This document shows, in pieces, positions 1 through 5,272 of a stretch of DNA of 7,106 bases. The stretch's first letter is position 1. Each line of letters begins with the position of its first letter. Source of the stretch: Methylovulum sp. (GTDB taxonomy: Bacteria; Pseudomonadota; Gammaproteobacteria; Methylococcales; Methylomonadaceae); assembly GCA_004299465.1 (NCBI GenBank), contig SCST01000186.1, positions 1 through 7,106 of the forward strand, read 5' to 3'. A program made the position numbers and the translations under genes. The notes below the pieces were generated by a model. The model made no database searches. It was given only the letters and a program-made list of their open reading frames with translations, and had not been told where the DNA came from.

Positions 1-392
1 TGAATCAGCGGCTGTAAATACTGCACCAATTCATCAATGCCTTGTTCCGGCTGACTGACTTTGGGTTTGGCAATAAAATCCAATGCGCCTATTTGTAAAG
101 AACGTAAGGTTTCCTTGGCATTATTCATATCAAAACTGCTGATCATAATCGCTTCAACAGCAGGATACTCCTGTTTAACCTGCTGTAATGTCGCTACGCC
201 ATCCATTTCCGGCATGACGACATCCAATAACACTAAATCAGGTTGCAGCAGGCTTATTTTTCTCAAGGCAATCTGCCCGGAGGCGGCGGTGCCCACGCAT
301 TCAGCATCACTGATCCTGGCGATGACCTCCTGCATAACCTGCCGGTATACGATACTGTCGTCAACCACAAGAACTTTTATAGGGTTACTCAT
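1..392 (-). CDS. cheB: CheB-like chemotaxis response regulator, N-terminal receiver part (cut by left edge)
   Basis: The first 130 codons are present, starting at ATG 392-390 and leaving the window at base 1. The translation begins MSNPIKVLVVDDS and is a full CheY-like receiver domain: acidic pair D11/D12, phospho-acceptor D57 in LLDVVMPEMDG, switch residue S85, and K109 in DFIAKPK. The KVLVVDDS start and the GALDFIAKP ending, followed by a linker rich in Q and P, are typical of CheB, in which the receiver is followed by a methylesterase domain that removes methyl groups from chemoreceptors. That catalytic domain would lie left of base 1 and cannot be seen, so another receiver-headed regulator remains possible. 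The start overlaps an upstream minus-strand stop as TAATG (stop 394-392), which suggests translational coupling to an upstream gene, although that region now looks degraded. The ribosome binding site is weak. Confidence 0.72.
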   Translation of the reverse strand, partial: MSNPIKVLVVDDSIVYRQVMQEVIARISDAECVGTAASGQIALRKISLLQPDLVLLDVVMPEMDGVATLQQVKQEYPAVEAIMISSFDMNNAKETLRSLQIGALDFIAKPKVSQPEQGIDELVQYLQPLI

Positions 393-678
393 TAGGACTT
401 ATCCGGGGGGTGATTAAAAGAGCAAAGATTTGTATGCGCCTGGCTATCACTTCGGGTGCTGCCGCTGATCTTTCGTTTTTTGATGGCGTCCCGAATATCG
501 CGCTCATCAGCTTGCTGTGGAGCGAAAGCTCAGGGCTATCGAGGACATGCAGCAGTTCATGCTGATTTTTCTCATTCGTTTTAATACTGGGTTGAGCGTT
601 ACACAAGCGCTTATTGTGCCACACATCACTTCGAAGCGTCGTTTGATCTCTTCTGCCTGCTGGGGAGTTGGGCAAAGT
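392..678 (-). pseudogene. Possible decayed gene upstream of cheB; no intact gene recognised
   Basis: This stretch between cheB and the palindromic element has no convincing intact gene on either strand. On the minus strand three frames are open in turn. One, at about 678-507, contains PTPQQAEEIKRRFEVM. A second runs to 385 and contains KTNEKNQHELLHVLDSPEL. A third, 529-392, contains APQQADERDIRDAIKKRK and ends in TAATG on the cheB start. Read together, the hydrophilic helix-like segments could be one gene broken by frameshifts, with the last segment being the original C-terminus coupled to cheB. I do not recognise the family. The alternative is ordinary intergenic DNA with chance open frames. 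Confidence 0.22.
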
Positions 679-682
679 TTAT

Positions 683-846
683 CCCACGGTCTGGAGACTG
701 TGAAAGTATTCAATATAAAACTAATAACCACGAAGGACATGGAGAGCACGAAGTTTCAATATACTGATCCACTCTGTATTTTCTTCGTGATCTTCGTGGT
801 GAATAATATGTTTTCACGAATACTTTCACAGCCTCTCTGGTGTGGG
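683..846. mobile_element. MITE-like nested palindromic element, about 164 bp
   Basis: The ends form an imperfect inverted repeat of 28 nt (683-710 against 819-846, 21 of 28 matching). Inside it is a perfect 14-bp arm, CTGTGAAAGTATTC at 698-711, matched by its reverse complement at 818-831. Further inside, ACCACGAAG (728-736) pairs with CTTCGTGGT (792-800) and CACGAAG (747-753) pairs with CTTCGTG (783-789), so most of the element can fold into one long hairpin. CACGAAG-type repeats of this kind occur between genes in many environmental proteobacteria. It encodes no transposase; if mobile, it would need one in trans. No target-site duplication could be identified, so the exact boundaries are uncertain. 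It sits between two apparently broken coding regions. Confidence 0.55.
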
Positions 847-876
847 AACAATGGTGGAGGGCTTATTTTTTGCAAG

Positions 877-1056
877 TTACCTAATATCCCGCCACAAGGC
901 GATCAAGTCGGGTTTCGCGTAATCCATTTCAAACGCCAGCGCATTGGCTGTGTTGCGCTTATTGCCGCGACATTCTGTATAAGCATCAAACAGTTCGTGG
1001 AGTTCAAGCCCGGCGTTGCGGCTGGTGCTGAATTGTTCAAATAAATCCAATTGCAT
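877..1056 (-). pseudogene. Truncated reverse transcriptase N-terminus (remnant)
   Basis: A 59-codon minus-strand frame runs from ATG 1056-1054 to TAA 879-877. Its protein starts MQLDLFEQF and carries LFDAYTECRGNKRNTANALAFE followed after a few residues by LIALWRDI; the spacing of CR-NKRNT-NAL-FE is the pattern I associate with the N-terminus of bacterial RNA-directed DNA polymerases of the retron/DGR-like and unclassified groups. In those proteins the sequence continues into the fingers and palm with the YxDD active site, about 250-350 residues more. Here it stops after WRDIR, 30 bases from the MITE-like element, and none of the palm is visible further left. It therefore looks like a 5' fragment left by deletion or insertion. 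The family assignment is from memory of the motif and may be wrong; a small intact ORF is the alternative. Confidence 0.5.
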
Positions 1057-1132
1057 ACATTTTACGGTTAAAATGAATCAGCTTACTTGCCATTCATGAA
1101 TCTCATATCGCAACAACGAGAGGGCTATCACG

Positions 1133-1822
1133 ATGACTGACGACGAATTAAAACAACTGGTTGCCAGTTTGGCAATTGCCCAAAAAGAAACCAGTGAACA
1201 ACAGAAAGAATTCAGTAAACAACAAAAGGAATTCAGTGAACAGCAAAAGGAAATCAGCCAGCAACAAAAAAAATTCACTGAAGAACAGATAGAATTCGAT
1301 AAAAAATTCAATGAAGAACGGAAAAAAATGGCTAGGGAAGCCGATCAACGAAAAAAGGAATTTGATCTTCAACTCAAAGAATTGGGCAAGCAAATCGGCG
1401 GCTTGGGTAAAAAGTTTGGCAGCTTTACCGAAGGGCTTGCCTTGCCGTCGATGACCAAAATCCTGCGCGAGCGGTTTAAAATGGAAGTGATTAGCCCCAG
1501 TGTCCGAGTGAGTAAAAACGGCATCGATGCCGAGATTGATGTATTAGCGTATGCCAACAGCGCGATTAATGAAGTCTATGTTGTCGAAGTCAAAAGCCAT
1601 TGTCGCGAGGAAGCGATTACCCAACTCAATAGTTTGATGGCGAACTTTAAAACGTTGTTCCCCGAACATAAGGACAAAAAACTTTATGGTATTATCGCTG
1701 CGGTGGACATCAGCGACGCTTTAAAAAAGCGGGTATTGGCGGCTGGATTTTATATGGCCCGCATACAGGATGAAACGTTTAGCCTGGATATACCCGATGA
1801 GTTTCAAGCAAAGTGTTTTTAA
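1133..1822 (+). CDS. Coiled-coil protein with PD-(D/E)XK nuclease-like C-terminal domain (DUF3782-like)
   Basis: The 229-aa protein has two parts. Residues about 15-95 are highly charged and helical, with five near-identical heptads around QQKEFS (residues 22-56), and are predicted to form a coiled coil. Residues about 100-229 form an alpha/beta domain containing IDAEIDVLA then VYVVEVKSH, giving D136-x15-E152-x-K154, the D...ExK metal-binding signature of the PD-(D/E)XK superfamily. This two-part layout matches the uncharacterised DUF3782-type family, common in cyanobacteria and some proteobacteria. Nuclease activity is inferred from the motif only; no substrate is known. The start is supported by a good Shine-Dalgarno GAGAGGG at 1118-1124, 8 nt before ATG. 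No signal peptide or membrane segment is seen, so it should be cytoplasmic. It diverges from the reverse transcriptase remnant on its left and is not clearly in an operon with mltB. Confidence 0.7.
   Translation: MTDDELKQLVASLAIAQKETSEQQKEFSKQQKEFSEQQKEISQQQKKFTEEQIEFDKKFNEERKKMAREADQRKKEFDLQLKELGKQIGGLGKKFGSFTEGLALPSMTKILRERFKMEVISPSVRVSKNGIDAEIDVLAYANSAINEVYVVEVKSHCREEAITQLNSLMANFKTLFPEHKDKKLYGIIAAVDISDALKKRVLAAGFYMARIQDETFSLDIPDEFQAKCF
1196..1300 (+). repeat. Five in-frame 21-nt heptad repeats
   Basis: Codons 22-56 of the nuclease-like gene contain five consecutive 7-residue units (EQQKEFS, KQQKEFS, EQQKEIS, QQQKKFT, EEQIEFD), encoded by degenerate 21-nt repeats around CAACAAAAGGAATTCAG. 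One hydrophobic residue (F or I) recurs every seven positions. Such repeats can gain or lose units by slippage, which would change coiled-coil length without breaking the frame. Confidence 0.75.
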
Positions 1823-1848
1823 GGGAATTCGCTATTAAAAATAATGGC

Positions 1849-1876
1849 TTGACTTACCGTAATTACCGAATAAAAC
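1849..1876 (+). promoter_or_regulatory. Candidate sigma-70 promoter for the MltB gene
   Basis: TTGACT (1849-1854) matches the -35 consensus in five of six bases and is followed after 16 nt by TAAAAC (1871-1876), a four-of-six match to the -10 box. The predicted transcript would start near 1883, leaving a short leader before the GTG/ATG starts at 1912/1921. The -10 box is weak, so this is tentative. Confidence 0.35.
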
Positions 1877-1911
1877 GTTCCAAATAATCAATAACGACAA
1901 AGAGTCTAATC

Positions 1912-2952
1912 GTGGCAAACATGAATCATAGCAACGCAGTAAAATTAATAGTAGCGACGATACTTTCAGGATGTGCAAGCCATCCGGTGGAGCAAGCTGC
2001 TGAAATAGCCATTCAGCCCGTCGATAAACCCGCCGCAAAATCAATCATCCAGCCCATAAACCCTTATCCTGGCACTTATGCGGTAGAACCGAATTTCCAA
2101 AACTATTTCGCCAGCACCTTAACCGGAACCTATGCGAACTCGTTTGCAGTGCGAAATTTTATCCAGCACATGGTAAGCCAGCACGGTTTTTCAGAAACCT
2201 ATCTTAATGGCTTGTTTTCGCGCGCTAATCGACTGGAATCGGTGATTCGCCTGGAAAGCCCCGCCCCTTACACCGGCCCGTCAAAACCCAGCGTCGGCAG
2301 CTGGACCCGCTACCGCAATAAATTCCTGACCGAAGCGCACATCAACAATGGCGTCGCCTTTTGGCGTAATAATGCCGATGCCGTTGAACGGGCGAGCACC
2401 ACCTATCATGTCGATCCTGAATACATCGTCGCGATTATCGGCGTAGAGACTTATTTCGGCAAAAACATCGGCAAAACCTGTATTTTTGATGCATTGACGA
2501 CATTGGCATTCGACACCCACAGGCGCGCGAAATTTTTTACGTCGGAACTGGAAAATTTCCTGCTGATGACCCGCGAACAGGGTTATGAACCGCGCCAACC
2601 GGTAGGCTCATGGGCGGGCGCGATGGGTTTGGGACAGTTTATGCCCAGCAGCTACCGCCGCTTGGCCGTGGATTTTGACAACAATGGCCGCTGTGATATT
2701 TGGCAAGCGGATGATGCCATAGGCAGCGTGGCGCATTACTTCTCGCGTAGCGGCTGGCAGTTAAACAATCCGGTCGCAAAACCAACCCGCCCCGCCAAGG
2801 ATTCCAGTGTTATTGAACTCAGCACTTACAGCGGCAGTGAATACTGGCGTGTTCATCCCAATTTCAAAGTGATCAAGAAATACAACAACAGCAACAAATA
2901 TGCGATGGCCGTGCATCAATTGGCACAGGCTATCAAGCAACGCTATTACTGA
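1912..2952 (+). CDS. mltB: Membrane-bound lytic murein transglycosylase B (lipoprotein)
   Basis: MltB-type enzymes cleave the MurNAc-GlcNAc bond of peptidoglycan, forming 1,6-anhydro-MurNAc ends during wall turnover. Counting from the GTG at 1912, a short signal peptide ends in a lipobox, ILSGC with the lipidated Cys at 21, so the protein should be anchored to the outer membrane facing the periplasm. The catalytic domain covers about residues 60-310: Glu179 in IIGVETYFGKN is the expected catalytic acid, followed by DALTTLAFD, then GSWAGAMGLGQFMPSSY, then VDFDNNGRCDIW and DAIGSVAHYF, all family hallmarks. Length (346 aa) is normal. The start is ambiguous: GTG 1912 has AAAGAG 7 nt upstream (1899-1904), whereas ATG 1921 would leave a very short n-region but is a standard codon. 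It is monocistronic as far as visible; the next gene, nifE, has its own promoter. Confidence 0.9.
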   Translation: MANMNHSNAVKLIVATILSGCASHPVEQAAEIAIQPVDKPAAKSIIQPINPYPGTYAVEPNFQNYFASTLTGTYANSFAVRNFIQHMVSQHGFSETYLNGLFSRANRLESVIRLESPAPYTGPSKPSVGSWTRYRNKFLTEAHINNGVAFWRNNADAVERASTTYHVDPEYIVAIIGVETYFGKNIGKTCIFDALTTLAFDTHRRAKFFTSELENFLLMTREQGYEPRQPVGSWAGAMGLGQFMPSSYRRLAVDFDNNGRCDIWQADDAIGSVAHYFSRSGWQLNNPVAKPTRPAKDSSVIELSTYSGSEYWRVHPNFKVIKKYNNSNKYAMAVHQLAQAIKQRYY

Positions 2953-3043
2953 TGGCGCTGTAGGAGGTCGCGCGGAGCATGAGAACACCCCGGCATCATT
3001 TTGTCGCACTTTATTGTCGCTTCATTTTTCCTTAAAACAGCAT

Positions 3044-3059
3044 TGTCAGCTTTCGGACA
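3044..3059 (+). promoter_or_regulatory. NifA upstream activator site
   Basis: TGT-CAGCTTTCGG-ACA fits the NifA binding consensus TGT-N10-ACA exactly. Its centre lies about 77 bp upstream of the start predicted from the sigma-54 promoter at 3103-3117, in the range where NifA bound to DNA can reach the polymerase by looping, commonly helped by IHF. The motif is short and could occur by chance, but its position between a sigma-54 promoter and the upstream gene supports it. Confidence 0.65.
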
Positions 3060-3102
3060 AGCCAGTACTCAATAATCCTTGTAAAATCAGTTAGATAAAT
3101 TC

Positions 3103-3117
3103 TGGCATACGGGTTGC
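3103..3117 (+). promoter_or_regulatory. Sigma-54 (-24/-12) promoter of nifE
   Basis: TGGCAT-ACGGG-TTGC matches the RpoN consensus TGGCAC-N5-TTGC in all but one base, with the GG and GC elements at the required spacing. Transcription should start about 12 nt past the GC, near 3128-3130, giving a leader of about 92 nt before nifE. Together with the NifA-type site upstream it indicates control by nitrogen and oxygen status through NifA. Confidence 0.8.
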
Positions 3118-3125
3118 TTTAAGCA

Positions 3126-3198
3126 ATATTAATTTTCCCAAAAGTTCTTGCGCAGTACTCTGAATATACTGTGCAAGAACTTTTGGGAAAATTAATAT
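3126..3198. repeat. Long hairpin in the nifE leader (32-bp arms, 9-nt loop)
   Basis: Arm 3126-3157 and arm 3167-3198 are reverse complements at 31 of 32 positions, around the loop CTCTGAATA (3158-3166). The central part of the stem is CCCAAAAGTTCTTGC. The predicted sigma-54 start lies within the first few bases of the left arm, so the RNA would begin with this stem-loop and the nifE ATG follows 22 nt after it. There is no U-run on either side, which argues against an intrinsic terminator. It may instead be a 5' stabilising structure, an attenuation or thermosensor element, or a small insertion-type repeat. Confidence 0.85.
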
Positions 3199-3220
3199 AT
3201 ACAACGCTTAGGCCAAGACT

Positions 3221-4609
3221 ATGAAAACAACCAAAGACATTGCCGCATTACTCGACGAACCCGCTTGCGAACATAACAAAAAGGAGAAATCCGGCTGCGC
3301 CAAGCCCAAGCCGGGCGCGGCTGCCGGCGGTTGCGCGTTTGACGGCGCGCAGATCGCGTTATTGCCGATTGCCGATGTCGCGCATATCGTTCACGGCCCT
3401 ATCGCCTGTGCGGGCAGCTCCTGGGATAATCGGGGCACCCGGTCCTCGGGGGCGACCTTATACCGCATCGGCATGACGACCGACTTGACGGAAGAGGACA
3501 TCGTCATGGGCCGCTCAGAAAAACGCCTATTTCATGCGATCAAACAGGCGATTGAGACGTACCAGCCGCCAGCCGTATTTATTTACAACACCTGTGTTCC
3601 GGCCCTGGTCGGCGACGATATTAGCGCCGTGTGCAAGTCGGCGGAAGAGCGCTGGGGCGTCCCGGTCGTACCGATTGACAGCGCCGGCTTTTACGGCACT
3701 AAAAACCTGGGTAACCGGATCGCCGGGGATGCGATGGTCAAATACGTTATCGGTACGCGCGATCCCGATCCGGTGCCGGTCCAGCGCAAAGATATGACCG
3801 TACACGATGTCAACCTGGTCGGCGAATACAATATTGCCGGCGAATTCTGGCATGTACTGCCGTTGCTGGATGAACTGGGTCTGCGTATCTTATGCACCTT
3901 ATCCGGCGATGCCCGTTTCCGCGAAGTGCAGACGATGCATAAGGCCGAAGTCAATATGATGGTTTGCTCCAAGGCGATGGTCAATGTTGCCCGCAAATTG
4001 CAGCAACAATACGGCACGCCGTGGTTTGAAGGCAGTTTTTACGGCATTACCGACACCAGCCAGGCCTTGCGCGATTTCGCCAAGGCGCTGAATGACGCAG
4101 ACTTAAGCGAACGCACCGAACAGCTCATCGCCCGCGAAGAAACTCGCATCAGGGCCAAGCTGGAACCGTGGAAACAACGGCTGAACGGCAAGCGCGTACT
4201 ACTGTTTACCGGCGGCGTAAAAAGCTGGTCGGTGATTTCGGCGTTGCAGGATTTAGGCATGGTCGTCGTTGCGACAGGAACGAATAAATCCACCGAAGAG
4301 GACAAGGCGCGGATTCGTGAATTGATGGGCGAGGATACCTTGATGATTAACGATGGCAGTCCAAAGGAATTGATCCGGATTGTGCATGATTATAAGGCTG
4401 ATATTCTTATCGCCGGAGGCCGCAATATGTACACGGCGTTGAAAGCGAAGATCCCGTTCCTGGACATTAACCAGGAACGTGAATTCGGCTATGAAGGTTA
4501 CCAGGGCATGCTGGAACTCGTACGGCAGTTGGCCCTAACGATAGAAAGCCCTGTATGGCAGGCGGTTAGGGCGCCTGCACCGTGGAAAAAAATGACTGCT
4601 GACGCTTAA
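3221..4609 (+). CDS. nifE: Nitrogenase FeMo-cofactor assembly scaffold protein NifE
   Basis: NifE pairs with NifN in an alpha2-beta2 complex, homologous to the MoFe protein NifDK, on which the NifB product (L-cluster/VK-cluster) is matured with molybdenum and homocitrate before transfer to NifDK. The 462-aa protein matches Azotobacter-type NifE from end to end: N-terminal MKTTKDIAALLDEPACEHNK, then GGCAFDGAQIALLP, HGPIACAGSSWDNRG, IYNTCVPALVGDD, DSAGFYGTKNLGNR, GEYNIAGEFWHVLPLLDELG, MMVCSKAM, GSFYGITDTSQALRDFA and AGGRNMYTALK. C38, C63 and C125 correspond to the P-cluster-like [4Fe-4S] ligands and C249 to the cofactor-holding cysteine. Nothing is missing, so it should be functional. Start: ATG 3221 with a weak AGG 8 nt upstream. 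It has its own sigma-54 promoter, NifA-type site and leader hairpin. Unusually, nifN does not follow; the next genes are convergent pilin genes. Confidence 0.97.
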   Translation: MKTTKDIAALLDEPACEHNKKEKSGCAKPKPGAAAGGCAFDGAQIALLPIADVAHIVHGPIACAGSSWDNRGTRSSGATLYRIGMTTDLTEEDIVMGRSEKRLFHAIKQAIETYQPPAVFIYNTCVPALVGDDISAVCKSAEERWGVPVVPIDSAGFYGTKNLGNRIAGDAMVKYVIGTRDPDPVPVQRKDMTVHDVNLVGEYNIAGEFWHVLPLLDELGLRILCTLSGDARFREVQTMHKAEVNMMVCSKAMVNVARKLQQQYGTPWFEGSFYGITDTSQALRDFAKALNDADLSERTEQLIAREETRIRAKLEPWKQRLNGKRVLLFTGGVKSWSVISALQDLGMVVVATGTNKSTEEDKARIRELMGEDTLMINDGSPKELIRIVHDYKADILIAGGRNMYTALKAKIPFLDINQEREFGYEGYQGMLELVRQLALTIESPVWQAVRAPAPWKKMTADA

Positions 4610-4680
4610 GAATGTGCAGGAAATAAATACTCCCATCTGACTCAAAAAGCGTTGAAGTTTTTGCAAGAGGTCATTATTCA

Positions 4681-4751
4681 GCCTTTTCCCACCGTAGGGC
4701 GCGCTATGCGCCATCGGCGGCTCGGTGCTGAAAAGGCGCGCGCGCCCTACG
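4681..4751. repeat. Interleaved inverted repeats between nifE and pilin genes (possible terminator)
   Basis: CGTAGGGCGCGC (4693-4704) has a perfect 12-bp complement at 4740-4751. A second, imperfect pair, GCCTTTTCCCACCG (4681-4694) and CGGTGCTGAAAAGGC (4723-4737), is offset, so the order is A-B-A'-B': the two stems overlap and would exclude each other or form a pseudoknot. Outer short arms TACTCCCAT (4628-4636) and ATGGGAGTA (4766-4774) flank the whole. GTAGGGCGCGC-type palindromes are recurrent intergenic repeats in many gammaproteobacteria. Lying between convergent genes, it may stop transcription from both sides, but it lacks a clear U-run. Confidence 0.6.
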
Positions 4752-4786
4752 TTTCGCGTGACAATATGGGAGTAGTATCGATGGCA

Positions 4787-5272
4787 TTATTCCCACAATG
4801 CTTCACCCTCATCGCCGATATTGCCGTTATCGTTCTTATCCCATCGCTTGACACCCAGCTCGGTTAATTCCAAATAGCCATCGCCGACTTGTGAACCCGT
4901 CGGAGTGGCTCGCAACGTAAATGTACTACTGGTCGCGGCTTCGATAGTCAGGTTGTAAGTCGGGGTACCGCCTGAAATCGGCACCGTCGTCGAAAAAATA
5001 CGCGGCACACCGGTATCTGCGGGACCGACCGCTGCACAGAGGTAACTGGGATTATTAGGATGGACTTTAGCAGGAATACAATTGAGATCCTCTTGAAGAT
5101 ACCACTGAGACATGGCATTGGCGAACGAAGCGAGAGCACCTTGCGCATCCGCACGGTGGCTTCTCATCACGCTACTCCGATAAGAAGGATAAGTAATAGA
5201 CGCGAGAATGCCGATAATGCTAATGGCGATGAGCAATTCCATCAAGGTGAAGCCGCGTTTGTTAATCTTCAT
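4787..5272 (-). CDS. pilE: Type IV prepilin, PilE-type minor pilin
   Basis: The protein starts MKINKRG then FTLMELLIAISIIGILASITYPSY: a seven-residue basic leader, the PilD prepilin-peptidase cut after Gly, Glu at mature position 5, and the hydrophobic N-terminal helix of type IV pilins. The following RADAQGALASFANAMSQWYL matches the alpha1-C helix of PilE-like minor pilins; two cysteines (about 65 and 79) could form a disulphide. About 161 aa is a usual length. It would be inserted in the inner membrane and assembled into or prime a type IV pilus. I chose ATG 5272; a TTG at 5278 in the same frame is possible. The ATG overlaps the stop of the upstream membrane-TPR gene by 11 nt, indicating translational coupling in a minus-strand operon with the FimT-like gene. 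The symbol is by family resemblance. Confidence 0.85.
   Translation of the reverse strand: MKINKRGFTLMELLIAISIIGILASITYPSYRSSVMRSHRADAQGALASFANAMSQWYLQEDLNCIPAKVHPNNPSYLCAAVGPADTGVPRIFSTTVPISGGTPTYNLTIEAATSSTFTLRATPTGSQVGDGYLELTELGVKRWDKNDNGNIGDEGEALWE

Noticed and set aside
61..417. 118-codon plus-strand open frame
   Set aside because: It is antisense to the clear receiver domain of the CheB-like gene and its protein has no domain-like pattern.
517..1044. 175-codon plus-strand open frame
   Set aside because: It runs straight through the palindromic element and antisense to the RT-like fragment, has low-complexity composition, no ribosome site and no recognisable domain.
1092..1101. 10-bp palindrome ATTCATGAAT ahead of the nuclease-like gene as an operator
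   Set aside because: Short and AT-rich, with no second copy or promoter overlap to support regulation.
1196..1300. 21-nt periodic repeats as a CRISPR or minisatellite
   Set aside because: The period is in frame and encodes coiled-coil heptads; there are no spacers.
3063..3160. Direct repeat CAGTACTC at 3063-3070 and 3153-3160
   Set aside because: Only 8 bp and not at the ends of any element; most likely chance.
3126..3198. Hairpin as the intrinsic terminator of mltB
   Set aside because: It lies 174 bp after the mltB stop, downstream of the nifE promoter, and has no U-run on either side.
4652..4867. 71-codon plus-strand frame downstream of nifE as a possible small nif gene
   Set aside because: It spans the GC-rich palindromes and overlaps the end of the pilin gene; it resembles no nifN, nifX or other nif product.
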